Assembly (NCBI GenBank): GCA_032160705.1
Contig: JAVHVE010000001.1
Span: 52,353 to 116,352, forward strand
Direction: 5' to 3'
Source of the DNA: QHXM01 sp032160705
Lineage (GTDB): Bacteria > Acidobacteriota > Blastocatellia > Pyrinomonadales > Pyrinomonadaceae
Length of the DNA: 64,000 nucleotides
The notes beneath the pieces were generated by a model. The model saw only the letters and a list, made by a program, of their open reading frames with translations, was not told the origin of the DNA and ran no database searches. Below are positions 1-8,897 of this stretch, piece by piece (positions within the stretch are counted from its first letter, which is position 1; each line of letters begins with the position of its first letter). The translations under genes were made by a program, and so were the position numbers.

Positions 1-177
1 CAGGCCAGGGAAGCGCTGGAAGAAAAGGTGAAGAACGTCAGGGCGACCTTAACATCTACAGCTCCGGGGATGACGGTTAAGGATTATGCAGAAGGCGTTG
101 ACAAGGCTGGCACGCCGGTGAGCGGAGACGCTCTGCGGCATTCTCTCATCGCCGCCCTGAGCGTTTTGAACTCCTGA
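1..177 (+). CDS. C-terminal end of an unknown protein (truncated by window edge)
   Basis: Frame 1 is open from the first base to a TGA at 175-177 and encodes 58 residues. The start lies outside the window. The visible tail is hydrophilic, with an early Glu/Lys-rich stretch (ALEEKVKNVRATL) followed by LRHSLIAALSVLNS. No family is recognised. It is counted as coding because the frame is open, its composition resembles the neighbours and it stops about 95 bases before the protease start. Confidence 0.45.
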   Translation, partial: QAREALEEKVKNVRATLTSTAPGMTVKDYAEGVDKAGTPVSGDALRHSLIAALSVLNS

Positions 178-272
178 AGCCATGACGCCCGCCTTTGATT
201 CATCAATGCCGGGCTTCTGCGCAATCACGAAATCTTCACGCTGAAGATGAATTTTTTGAAAGTGGATGCAAG

Positions 273-1160
273 ATGATTACAAAGAAGGAAACTGAGCCAC
301 AAAAAACAAACAAGGCCGATGCTGCTGCCGCCAGCGGTGACAAACAAACCGGCCTCCGCTTTCCACGCGTGCCGCAGGAAGAGTTGCGCGACATCGGAGA
401 ACTAACGTTTGGCAAGCGTGACCGAACCGCTCCGACGCATCAACCCGGAGGAACTTCAGCCGCTAACAGTGCCGAGCGCGTCAGAATTAGTGGCGCTGAG
501 ATTACGGATTCACCCTGGCGAAAGATTTGCGACCTGTTGATAACCGCCCGCGACGGTTCATTACACACAGGAACAGCGTGGCTCATCTCGGCACGCACCT
601 TAGTCACCGCAGGCCACTGCATCTCTGTCTTTAATCCTGGCTCTCCGGCGCACGGAAAGGTCAGAAAGATTCTGGTCATGCCAGCGCGCAACGGGGAAAT
701 GGATGAGACGGATTCTCCCTTCGGCTGGGTTGAGGTTGAGCGCGCGGATTTGCGCGTTCATCCGAACTGGGAACACCACGGCAATCTTGACTTCGACTAC
801 GGGGCAATCCTTCTGCCAGAGGAAGCACCGCTCGGGGAGCAAATAGGATTCCTTGATTTCGGCAATTTTCTTGATTCGGTGCTGGATGAGTCCACGCCGA
901 CGCTCTCCGGTTACCCGGACAACGTGCTTGAGGGCACACAGTGGCGCGAAGAGAATTTGATTAAGCAAGTGACACCGACTCGCGTCTTTTACGACATCTT
1001 TACGTTTTCCGGGCAGAGCGGCAGCCCCGTTTTCTTCCCCGACGGCGGACAGATCGCCTGCGCCATTCATAGCTTCGGCGACAATCCGCTCAACAGCGGC
1101 GTCCGCATCAACCAGCAGGTGATTGACCAACTCAATGAATGGATAGAAGAGACACTTTGA
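273..1160 (+). CDS. Trypsin-like (V8/glutamyl endopeptidase type) serine protease
   Basis: The three catalytic motifs of a chymotrypsin-fold protease are visible: His in LVTAGHC (about residue 114), Asp in FDYGAILL (about 175) and Ser in FSGQSGSPVFF (about 250). The GQSGSPV form of the Ser motif and the weakly similar body fit the V8/Glu-specific endopeptidase branch. The ATG at 273 is chosen; a TTG in frame at 195 would add 26 residues of unlikely composition. No clear signal peptide follows either start. The first ~70 residues are charged and probably a pro-segment or linker. The gene ends 37 bases before the next one on the same strand, a large exported protein, so the two may form an operon. 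Substrate is unknown. Confidence 0.8.
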   Translation: MITKKETEPQKTNKADAAAASGDKQTGLRFPRVPQEELRDIGELTFGKRDRTAPTHQPGGTSAANSAERVRISGAEITDSPWRKICDLLITARDGSLHTGTAWLISARTLVTAGHCISVFNPGSPAHGKVRKILVMPARNGEMDETDSPFGWVEVERADLRVHPNWEHHGNLDFDYGAILLPEEAPLGEQIGFLDFGNFLDSVLDESTPTLSGYPDNVLEGTQWREENLIKQVTPTRVFYDIFTFSGQSGSPVFFPDGGQIACAIHSFGDNPLNSGVRINQQVIDQLNEWIEETL

Positions 1161-1197
1161 ATTGACCGATTAGCTTTCAAAAGATTGGAGCCCACCC

Positions 1198-3732
1198 ATG
1201 AGAAATAAAATCAAACTCGCCCCTCTGGCAATCGCTCTCTTTGCCCTCATCGGCTATGCGGGAATTTCTGCGCACGCGGCCATTCCCCTGCCGACGCCGA
1301 CGCCAACGCCGCCATTGAACAACATCAAGATTGGCCAATGCGGCACTAAGGAAAAGCTCGAAAGCTTGTCTGAAGATGAGAGGTCGCGCGGGCTGGTCAT
1401 TGACGCTCGTCCCTTCGCTATTAACCAGTCAACCGGCAAGCTCTCTTTTAACGGGAGCACAGGGCGGGTCACCGTCCTGCACACGAACCCTTTCATCTAT
1501 GATTACCAGATTTCGGTGGCGCAGGAAGAACTCGTCAGCACTGCTCTGACTGATTTCGTGAAGCTGTTGCTTCCTCCGGGCCTGCGTTCAGATGTGGGTC
1601 TCCAGTCGGGCACGCCGAATCGCGTTGCGTCACAGATAGCACCAGTTACTAGATTGAGTCAGATCGCCTCGCGCCTCGAACCGTTCGACCACGAAGCCTG
1701 CAATCGTATGGCACAGGCCAAGCCTCAAGCGGAGCGCGGCTTAGCTTCGTCAGCGTGTGAAGCGGTCAACGAAATGAATAAAATCTTCGAGAAGCTTGAA
1801 GCGAAGGAGTTGATTCAAGCCGGGGGTGTTGAGGGTAAAGCCTTGGAACAACTGCTTTTCACCAGCGCACCTAAATACAGGAATAGCGGCTACCTGTCTG
1901 TCAACGACAAGTTTAAAGAGTACACCGCCTACCTCACTTTATTACGCGATGAAGAAGCAGACGCCTACAAGGTTTGCAATGACGCGACCGACATGAACAC
2001 CTTTCTATCCGGCCTGAAGGGCAGTCTGGACACCTTCTTCGAGCAGCTTGTTGAAGCTCGAAGAGAGATCAAAGAAATTGATGTCCTGGCTGGAGACCTG
2101 GAAGATTTAGTCAAGGCCTATAACGCCGATACAGAACTGAAGAATGCCGGTAAGGACATCAGGTGCAGGGGATTAAACTGCGCCGAGCAATTCAAGGCCT
2201 ACGCACAGACGGTACTTGATATTCTGGGCGCTTATACAACAGAACTGGATGCGCTCAGCGAGAAGGCGAAGGCAATGCAGAACGCGCTTGAGTTGACCAA
2301 CCAGATGAAGAAACGGGAGGGGCTTTTTGCGCGCACCTTTACGATCATCAAGAGGTTCGAGTTGAGCCAGGCCACCATCTCCATCAATCGAATAAAGGAC
2401 AAGAAGAAGCTCGGTGCAGACGCGAGCGGCGCGGGCAGAACAGAAAGCGGCACACCAAACACGCGGAACAACCGCACGTCGCCGAGGCCCATCAGGACAG
2501 GTGGCGGCCCCAGCGACGGCACGGTCGGCGGCAATAATTTCGCAGAGCGCGGCGGCGGCGACAGCGCCGACCCAGAGCCAGAGACGACGGACGAATTACC
2601 AACAGAGGACGGTGATAAAGGGTCAGCGAAAAAAGAGGAGGGAAAGAAAGAGGAAGGAAACGGTAGCGGCCCCGTGGCCGCCGGGCAGATCAAGGAGGTG
2701 GTGCAAATCGGACGACCGCGCTTCATGCTCTCCGGTGGACTGGTCTATTCGCCGCTGCCGCGCCGGACGTTTACGAGCATCAAGGGCTTTACGCATGACG
2801 CGCAGGGCAACCCGACGGGCAACGGCAACGCCGATATTGTTGGGTTCGACGAGAACTCTTCACGCAGGCTCCTGCCGATGGTGTTCTTGAACACGCGCCT
2901 CTTCAGTTCCAAACCGGCCAGCCTCTATTTCTCCCTTGGCGTCACGGCCAAACATGATAACGATGTGGATGTCGAATATCTGTTTGGCCCTTCGGTCGGG
3001 TTGCTCAACGACCGCGCTCTCTTCACCTTCGGAGTCTACGGCGGTAAAACGCAAAACCTCGTCCCAGACCTGAATATCGGTGATGAACTGCCGGACGACA
3101 TCGGCAACGCCAAGCTCTATCGTAAAAGCTATACATGGAAGCCTGGCTTTTCCTTCAGCTACAGTTTTTCAGGCGCGCAGAAAAAGGATAAAACGGGCAC
3201 AGGCGGAGGAAGCAGCGTCACCGCCGACGCATCCAGAAACGAGATTCGGATCGGCAGCATTCCTTTTAATCTGGCCCTTGGGCTGGCTTACACTTCGCTG
3301 GAAGAGCGTACGTACAACGCGGTCGTCGGCTTTGCGCGCGACCGGCAGGGCAATCTGACGAACGGGCAGACGCTGACACGCATCGTCGGGCTGACTTCCA
3401 GTTCCAACTACCGGATGACACCGCTGGCGCTGTTGCACAGCCGTCTGACGAATTTTGGCGGGCACGACTTCTACTTTTCAACCGGCTTGACCGGCAAAAA
3501 AACCGACAACAGTTTCGACATCGAATATCTTCTGGGCGGGTCGGTCAATTTATACCAGCGCAAGGTATTCTTAACGGTTGGGGCTTTCGCCGGCAAGCAA
3601 CAAATCCTCGGCGGCGATTTCTTTGAAGGAGCGAAACTGGATAGTGGCCAGGGCATCACCACGCAGAAACGCTACGTCTGGAAACCGGCAATCTCGATTA
3701 GCTACGACATCTCGAAAATCATGAAAAGGTAA
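1198..3732 (+). CDS. Large exported protein with two tandem C-terminal beta-rich modules
   Basis: An N-terminal signal peptide (residues 1-27, ending AHA) is followed by a PTPTPTP linker. Residues ~150-400 are helix-rich with many charged residues. A low-complexity Gly/Asp/Glu/Lys linker spans ~410-495. The C-terminus holds two homologous modules (~506-660 and ~688-844). Both contain a GL(V/A)Y(S/T)-x3-RT-Y/F segment, a VGF-x5-QGN-T loop, an FDIEYL- or VDVEYL-type strand, a G-FAG or GVYGGK strand and end in Y-WKP-x-(F/I)S(F/I)SY, as in outer-membrane beta-strand proteins. This suggests an outer-membrane or surface location. A GGAG lies 10 bases upstream of the ATG. No named family is recognised; pairing with the protease next door is inference from position only. 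Confidence 0.7.
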   Translation: MRNKIKLAPLAIALFALIGYAGISAHAAIPLPTPTPTPPLNNIKIGQCGTKEKLESLSEDERSRGLVIDARPFAINQSTGKLSFNGSTGRVTVLHTNPFIYDYQISVAQEELVSTALTDFVKLLLPPGLRSDVGLQSGTPNRVASQIAPVTRLSQIASRLEPFDHEACNRMAQAKPQAERGLASSACEAVNEMNKIFEKLEAKELIQAGGVEGKALEQLLFTSAPKYRNSGYLSVNDKFKEYTAYLTLLRDEEADAYKVCNDATDMNTFLSGLKGSLDTFFEQLVEARREIKEIDVLAGDLEDLVKAYNADTELKNAGKDIRCRGLNCAEQFKAYAQTVLDILGAYTTELDALSEKAKAMQNALELTNQMKKREGLFARTFTIIKRFELSQATISINRIKDKKKLGADASGAGRTESGTPNTRNNRTSPRPIRTGGGPSDGTVGGNNFAERGGGDSADPEPETTDELPTEDGDKGSAKKEEGKKEEGNGSGPVAAGQIKEVVQIGRPRFMLSGGLVYSPLPRRTFTSIKGFTHDAQGNPTGNGNADIVGFDENSSRRLLPMVFLNTRLFSSKPASLYFSLGVTAKHDNDVDVEYLFGPSVGLLNDRALFTFGVYGGKTQNLVPDLNIGDELPDDIGNAKLYRKSYTWKPGFSFSYSFSGAQKKDKTGTGGGSSVTADASRNEIRIGSIPFNLALGLAYTSLEERTYNAVVGFARDRQGNLTNGQTLTRIVGLTSSSNYRMTPLALLHSRLTNFGGHDFYFSTGLTGKKTDNSFDIEYLLGGSVNLYQRKVFLTVGAFAGKQQILGGDFFEGAKLDSGQGITTQKRYVWKPAISISYDISKIMKR

Positions 3733-3788
3733 TCAGCCTCCGTCCGGCTGAGCGCCTTGTCGGGCAGGCAGTCAGTGCTGAATAACAA

Positions 3789-3839
3789 GTCTTCCATTGC
3801 CGGTTGAGCGCGTCAAACTCTCAACCGGCAATGGAAGAC
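3789..3839. repeat. Perfect 20-bp inverted repeat (hairpin) behind the exported-protein gene
   Basis: 3789-3808 is exactly complementary to 3820-3839, with an 11-nt loop. AACAA at 3784 and TTGTT near 3843 extend it with a bulge. It lies 57 bases past the stop and probably acts as a transcription terminator, though it lacks a clean T-tract. It has no heptad periodicity, unlike the hairpin family described elsewhere. Confidence 0.75.
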
Positions 3840-3855
3840 TCGTTGTTTTCAATCA

Positions 3856-4110
3856 TCAAGCTCTTTCCGAAAGCAGCCCTCCCCTTTTGCCTGATCGCGT
3901 TTGAAAAGCGTTTGCGAACAGGCGCAGACCCTCTAAAAGCTCCCTTGTAGTCCATCTCATCATGTCCCAGGTGGCGCGGGCGTGGGCGAGAGTTATACTT
4001 GATTCGCGTCCGAGCCCGTTTACTGGTTTCGAGTGGCCGAGAAGCTCAGAGATAATGGCAAGGGGCACGCCCGTCTTCGGCGTTTTGTACGCGCTCCTGA
4101 ATCTAAACAC
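3856..4110 (-). pseudogene. Possible remnant of a tyrosine recombinase (integrase) C-terminus
   Basis: The minus-strand frame contains KTGVPLAIISELLGHSK, which closely matches the box II region of phage-type integrases (G-V-L-x-I/V-Q/S-x-L-LGHSS). The expected T-x3-Y-x-H after the GHS is not intact; SSITLAHARATW follows after a short insertion. Nothing upstream on the same strand restores the Arg box, so at best this is a decayed fragment of about 40 residues. It could be coincidental. Confidence 0.28.
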
Positions 4111-4133
4111 AGAAAAGCGTCAAGGGAAATAAA

Positions 4134-5546
4134 ATGGTAGTCAGCGGCAAGCCCGCCACCGGACAAGCAAGCGAGTTTCGCGCAGGTGATGTGCAACCGG
4201 CGCGGCGCGGCGTTTCGTTTATGGAGGCATTCCGCTTTTGGGTGAAGCTCGGCTTCATCTCGTTTGGCGGCCCCGCCGGGCAGATTGCGATCATGCACCG
4301 CGAGTGCGTGGAGAAGAAGCGATGGCTCAGCGAAGAACGTTTCCTCCACGCGCTCAATTACTGCATGCTGCTGCCCGGCCCGGAAGCGCAGCAACTAGCC
4401 ATCTACATCGGCTGGCTGCTGCATAAGATATGGGGCGGCATTGTCGCCGGGGCGTTCTTCGTTCTCCCCTCCATCTTCGTCCTGCTCGGTCTTTCTTACG
4501 TCTATGCCGCTTACGGGAATGTGCCGTCCGTGGCCGGTGTCCTCAACGGCTTCAAGCCCGTCGTCGTTGCCATCGTCGTCGAAGCCGTCATCAAAATCGG
4601 CGGGAGGGCGCTGAAGCGGCGCGCGCATTTCGTTATCGCCGCTACGTCCTTTGTCGCGATCTATTTTCTGCACACCCCGTTTCCGCTCATCATGCTGGCG
4701 GCAGGCTTGACGGGTTGGGGCGGCGCACGTTTGTGGCCGAAGATATTTGCTGCCGCAAAGTCCAAGACCAAAGAGGCGGATAAGAAGACGGAGGGCGACG
4801 GCGTTATCAATGATGCGATTCCGCTTGTGATTGACGACGACGCGCCGCCTCCGGCACATACGCTTCCTTCAGGCGCACGCACCGCAAAGATACTCGCGTT
4901 GGGCTTGACGCTCTGGACGCTGCCGCTCATCGGGCTGGTCGCATGGCGCGGGTGGGGAAGCTTGCATGTGCAGGAATATCGCTTCTTCACGCAGGCGGCG
5001 CTCGTCACTTTCGGCGGGGCGTATGCCGTACTCGCTTATGTCACGCAGGCGGCAGCCGGGAGCTACGGATGGATGACGCGCGTGCAAGCGGTGGATGGAT
5101 TGGCATTGGCCGAGACGACACCGGGGCCACTCATCATGGTCTTGCAGTTCATCGGCTTCATGGCCGCGTGGAACAACCCGCAGGGGATGACGCAGACTGC
5201 GAGTGCCATCACGGGCGCGCTCATCACTACCTACGTCACGTTCTTGCCGTGCTTTCTTTTCATCTTTCTTGGCGCGCCGTATATCGAGAAGCTGCGAGGG
5301 AATAAAAATCTGACGGGTGCGCTCACTGGCGTCACGGCTGCTGTGGTCGGCGTCATTCTCAACCTCGCGCTCGTCTTCGGCGCGGCTGTCATCTGGCCGC
5401 ACGGCCTTGGCGGAGGCACGGATTGGTTCGCCGCCGCGATGAGCGTTATCGCGTTCGTTGTGCTCTACCGGTTGAAGGCGGACGTGCTGTGGGTGATATT
5501 GACGGGCGGCGCGGTGGGTCTTGGGCGAAAGCTCATTTTCGGGTGA
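4134..5546 (+). CDS. chrA: Chromate transporter, two-domain ChrA
   Basis: This inner-membrane transporter of the CHR family exports chromate (and perhaps sulfate-like anions). It is 470 residues long, the usual length of long-chain ChrA. Both halves carry the family signature: FISFGGPAGQIAIMH and LLPGPEAQQLAIYIGW in the first, LVTFGGAYAVLAYV and TTPGPLIMVLQFIGF in the second. About ten hydrophobic segments are visible, with a charged cytoplasmic loop near residues 205-245. The ATG follows GGGAAATAAA. The downstream ornithine cyclodeaminase homologue begins 41 bases later on the same strand and may be co-transcribed. Confidence 0.9.
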   Translation: MVVSGKPATGQASEFRAGDVQPARRGVSFMEAFRFWVKLGFISFGGPAGQIAIMHRECVEKKRWLSEERFLHALNYCMLLPGPEAQQLAIYIGWLLHKIWGGIVAGAFFVLPSIFVLLGLSYVYAAYGNVPSVAGVLNGFKPVVVAIVVEAVIKIGGRALKRRAHFVIAATSFVAIYFLHTPFPLIMLAAGLTGWGGARLWPKIFAAAKSKTKEADKKTEGDGVINDAIPLVIDDDAPPPAHTLPSGARTAKILALGLTLWTLPLIGLVAWRGWGSLHVQEYRFFTQAALVTFGGAYAVLAYVTQAAAGSYGWMTRVQAVDGLALAETTPGPLIMVLQFIGFMAAWNNPQGMTQTASAITGALITTYVTFLPCFLFIFLGAPYIEKLRGNKNLTGALTGVTAAVVGVILNLALVFGAAVIWPHGLGGGTDWFAAAMSVIAFVVLYRLKADVLWVILTGGAVGLGRKLIFG

Positions 5547-5587
5547 GAGGATTGGTCAGGACGTGTGCCTCTCGCGGGAGATGCTTT

Positions 5588-6586
5588 ATGGAATCAGAAG
5601 GAACATTGCTGCTCAAGCGAACAGAGATTGCGGCTCTGCTCGGTATCGAAGAGTGTATCGCTGCCGTCGAAGAAGTTTTTAAGCTCTACGCGGAAGGTCA
5701 GACTATGCCACCGGGAATCTTAGGTCTCCACGCGCGCGACGGCGGATTTCACATCAAGGCCGCGCTGCTCGACCTCAATCAAAAGACTTACTTTGCCGCG
5801 AAGACCAATGCGAATTTCCCGCAGAACATGGAGCGTTTCGGTCTGCCACTGATCCAGGGCGTCATCGTGCTCTGCGACGGGGAGAAGGGTTATCCGCTGG
5901 CGTTGATGGACTCGACCGAGATCACTATCATCCGCACCGGGGCGGCGACAGCAGTTGCCGCCAAATACCTGGCACGTTCCGATGCAACTGTCGCGACCAT
6001 CTGCGGCTGCGGCAATCAGGGAGGAGTTTCACTGCGGGCAATCACAAAAGTGCGTCGTCTGCAAAAGGTCTTCGCTTACGACAGGGATGAAGCGCAGGCG
6101 AAGCGATTTGCCAGTGAGTTTTCAGATGCATTGGGCATTGAAGTTCAGGCGGTTCGTGATCTGGCGCGCGCTGTCGGCCAGAGCGACATCTGCGTCACCT
6201 GCACCCCGTCAAAGCGGTTCTTCATCAAGCGGGAGGATGTTAAGCCGGGGACATTTATTGCTGCGGTGGGCGCTGATAGCCCGGAGAAGCAGGAGTTAGA
6301 GCCGACACTGCTAAAAGGGAATAAAATCGTGGCCGATATTTTGGAGCAATGCGCGACCATCGGAGAGCTTCATCACGCAATCGAGATGGGATTGGTTAAC
6401 AGAGAGGACGTGTACGCGGAGCTTGGCGACGTGATCGCGGGCAAGAAGGCAGGCCGCACGTCCGATGAGGAGATTATTATCTTCGACAGCACGGGGACGG
6501 CGCTTCAGGATGTTGTCGCGGCGGCGATTGTTTACGAACGGGCTGTGAGCGCCGGGACGGGCGTCAGGTTGAATTTTGGAGCATGA
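5588..6586 (+). CDS. Ornithine cyclodeaminase / mu-crystallin family NAD(P)-dependent enzyme
   Basis: The 332-residue product matches the ornithine cyclodeaminase/mu-crystallin fold: substrate-binding FHIKAAL and FAAKTNANFPQN, the RTGAATAVAAKYLAR helix, the dinucleotide-binding ATICGCGNQGG loop (here CGCGNQ rather than GxGxQ) and the late IIIFDSTGTALQDVVAA motif. Family members include ornithine cyclodeaminase, alanine dehydrogenase and ketimine reductases; the substrate cannot be told from sequence. The frame is open 165 bases further upstream, but the ATG at 5588 has a GGGAG Shine-Dalgarno and starts at the family's usual position. It follows chrA. Confidence 0.85.
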   Translation: MESEGTLLLKRTEIAALLGIEECIAAVEEVFKLYAEGQTMPPGILGLHARDGGFHIKAALLDLNQKTYFAAKTNANFPQNMERFGLPLIQGVIVLCDGEKGYPLALMDSTEITIIRTGAATAVAAKYLARSDATVATICGCGNQGGVSLRAITKVRRLQKVFAYDRDEAQAKRFASEFSDALGIEVQAVRDLARAVGQSDICVTCTPSKRFFIKREDVKPGTFIAAVGADSPEKQELEPTLLKGNKIVADILEQCATIGELHHAIEMGLVNREDVYAELGDVIAGKKAGRTSDEEIIIFDSTGTALQDVVAAAIVYERAVSAGTGVRLNFGA

Positions 6587-6607
6587 CCATGGTTTATCCT
6601 TCATCAA

Positions 6608-8272
6608 TCAGCGTGTCACGATGCGCCAGTTGTTGGTTGGTTCGGCTGGAATCTGCTTGTTCCGCTCGACCCAGTCAATAATCAATTCGCGTATCTCCGT
6701 GCTGGAGCGATAGACGACCGGAGCGTTCTTGTACATTGTGTAGCCGCCCCCGCCGTTGACACGGTAATTGTTGACGGCCAGCCGCAGCTTCTGTGTCGGA
6801 CTCAGCGGGCGACCTTTGAAACTCAAATTCTGGATGCGTTCTCCAAAAGGTTTTGAGATGTTCAGGTCGTAAGAGACGCCTTCAGCGATGTCGAAGTTGT
6901 AGCCGGGAATCTTTTCGTCCACGAGATCAGCGACAGCCTTTCCGGGCTCAAAGGGGCGAAAGTATTTCGCAGAGTGTTCGAGCGCGTCCTTCAACTGCTG
7001 TCCCGTAACTTCGATGACGACCAGCGTGTTTTCATAGACGTAGAGTCCGGCGATGTCGCGCACTGTCACGGGGCCTTTTGGCAATCTCGCCTGCGGGTTG
7101 AAACTCGCTGCCATTGAAACGTCTGCCTTGCCCGCCTCCATCTGCACGCGTTGAATCAAATCCAGGATCGCCGTGTCGCGAAAGCGCGCATCCTCAGCCG
7201 TCAACTCGGCAGACGACTCCCCGATGACGCGACCGAGCCAGCCTTGCGTCTCGCGGTCGTAAGGCTCGCCCAACTTTAAGACCTCCTCGTCCGGCGCAAC
7301 CTTTTCGTCAATCAGATAGGTGCGCGCCCCCTTGGCCGTCACGCGCCAGCGCCCGCCGTCCACCTTTTCCAGATAGAAGTCGGCGCGCGCCACGCGGTCG
7401 GCGTACTTGTCTGCCTGCGTCAGCAGAACGCCATTGATGAAGACGGCTGGCACTTCGCGGTGCGTGTGACCCATCAGGATGCAGTCAACACCCGCGACCT
7501 GCTCGGCGATTGCCACAGCCGCGTTTTCATTGGCGACCTGGCCGGGGTTTATCTCGCCCGTGCGCAAATCTTTTTCGATTCCCATGTGCATCGAGATGAC
7601 GACCAGATCAACGCGCTCACGCACGCGCAGGACGCTGACCCACTTCTTCGCTTCAGCGACGGTTTCACGAAACTCCAGCCCGGCGTAGTTCTCAGGATTC
7701 TCCCAGTTGGGAATGCCGGGCGTTGTTAAGCCGAGAATGCCGACACGCACGCCGTTGACCTCTTTGACGAGATAGGGGTCGTAAGCAGTCTCGTCCGTCC
7801 CTTTCCGGTAAGTGTTCGCCGAGAGCCAGGGAAACTGTGCCTCGCGCCGCGCCTTCTCCAAGACCTTCAGGCCGAAGTTGTACTCGTGATTGCCGACGGC
7901 CATCGCGTCGTACTTCAAATAACCCATCACGAGCATCATCGGGTCGGGCGGGGTGTTGTTTTTCTTGTTGTGATAATAGACGAGCGGCGTGCCCTGAATC
8001 GTGTCGCCCGAATCCAGAAGCAGCAGAGTCGGATTCTCTTTGCGCGCCTGCTTGATGATGGTCGCCGCTTTGGCGAGGCCGTTCATGTCGGGCTTGTTGG
8101 TGTAGTAATCAATCGGATAAATGTGGCCGTGCAGGTCTGTCGTTTGCAGGATGGTCACCTGCGCGCGTTGCTGCCCGGAGGCCGCGCCGGGGAATGCAAA
8201 GACGAGGATGAGCAGGAGCGCCGTCGTTACGCTTGACGGCAAGGCGATGATGAAAGGTTTTCTTGCGTTCAT
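6608..8272 (-). CDS. Periplasmic 5'-nucleotidase / 2',3'-cyclic nucleotide phosphodiesterase (UshA/CpdB type)
   Basis: A signal peptide (residues 1-34) precedes a calcineurin-type metallophosphoesterase domain: TTDLHGH (D46, H48), LLLDSGD (D87), GNHEYNFG (N128, H129) and MGHTHREVP. The C-terminal half is the 5'-nucleotidase substrate-binding domain, with TGQQLKDALEHSAKYF, NNYRVNGGGGY and AVNNYR. It probably hydrolyses extracellular nucleotides or cyclic nucleotides in the periplasm to salvage nucleosides and phosphate. Length (554) is normal. The gene is convergent with the cyclodeaminase (21-base gap) and lies 106 bases downstream of gluconokinase on the same strand. Confidence 0.88.
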   Translation of the reverse strand: MNARKPFIIALPSSVTTALLLILVFAFPGAASGQQRAQVTILQTTDLHGHIYPIDYYTNKPDMNGLAKAATIIKQARKENPTLLLLDSGDTIQGTPLVYYHNKKNNTPPDPMMLVMGYLKYDAMAVGNHEYNFGLKVLEKARREAQFPWLSANTYRKGTDETAYDPYLVKEVNGVRVGILGLTTPGIPNWENPENYAGLEFRETVAEAKKWVSVLRVRERVDLVVISMHMGIEKDLRTGEINPGQVANENAAVAIAEQVAGVDCILMGHTHREVPAVFINGVLLTQADKYADRVARADFYLEKVDGGRWRVTAKGARTYLIDEKVAPDEEVLKLGEPYDRETQGWLGRVIGESSAELTAEDARFRDTAILDLIQRVQMEAGKADVSMAASFNPQARLPKGPVTVRDIAGLYVYENTLVVIEVTGQQLKDALEHSAKYFRPFEPGKAVADLVDEKIPGYNFDIAEGVSYDLNISKPFGERIQNLSFKGRPLSPTQKLRLAVNNYRVNGGGGYTMYKNAPVVYRSSTEIRELIIDWVERNKQIPAEPTNNWRIVTR

Positions 8273-8378
8273 TTGATGTAGGTGGCCGATAGATTAAACG
8301 GGAAACTGGGGAAGACGCTCTTATTCGTAACGCCGGAATGAGTGCCTGTCAAGGAATAGCCTGGAATTTGACTGTCCT

Positions 8379-8861
8379 TTACATACCTAGATAGGTCTTG
8401 ATCTTTTTGACAATTTCGTCAGGGCTGAGAGAAATATCAACTTGCAGCCCTGTCTTTGGCTCTTCCAGCGTTTCCATCTGGCTGTCGAGCAGCACCGGGT
8501 TCATGTAATGTCCGCGCCGCTCGCTTAATCGCTTTTGTATAATTGCATAATCGCCCTTGAGATAAATCAATTTGACCCTGTTATCTATCAGAAGAAATTT
8601 TCGGTAGCTCTCTTTCAGCGCGGAGCAGGCGAGAACAGCCGGTTCGCCTCGCTCAAGACAGTTGCGTATCAGGTTGCTGAGAGCTTCCAGCCAGGGTCGC
8701 CGGTCATCGTCAGTCAAAGGCGTGCCGCTCTGCATCTTTTCGACGTTGGCGCGCGTGTGAAAGTCGTCCGCGTCGTAGAATGTCCAACCGAGTTCTTTGG
8801 AGAGCAGTCGGCCAATGGTTGTTTTACCGGAGCCGGTGACACCCATCAGGACTACGACCAT
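8379..8861 (-). CDS. gntK: Gluconokinase
   Basis: This ATP:gluconate 6-phosphotransferase is a small P-loop kinase of 160 residues, typical for the GntK/IdnK family. The Walker A is GVTGSGKTT (residues 7-15), followed by WTFYDADDFH, the gluconate-binding signature, and the lid region LSERRGHYM. A perfect AAGGAGGT lies 6 bases before the ATG. It follows phosphoglucomutase by 36 bases on the minus strand, so glucose-1-phosphate interconversion and gluconate phosphorylation appear co-expressed and feed the pentose phosphate or Entner-Doudoroff route. Confidence 0.93.
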   Translation of the reverse strand: MVVVLMGVTGSGKTTIGRLLSKELGWTFYDADDFHTRANVEKMQSGTPLTDDDRRPWLEALSNLIRNCLERGEPAVLACSALKESYRKFLLIDNRVKLIYLKGDYAIIQKRLSERRGHYMNPVLLDSQMETLEEPKTGLQVDISLSPDEIVKKIKTYLGM

Positions 8862-8897
8862 ACTTTGACCTCCTTGAGGGCCATCAATGATTGGGAT

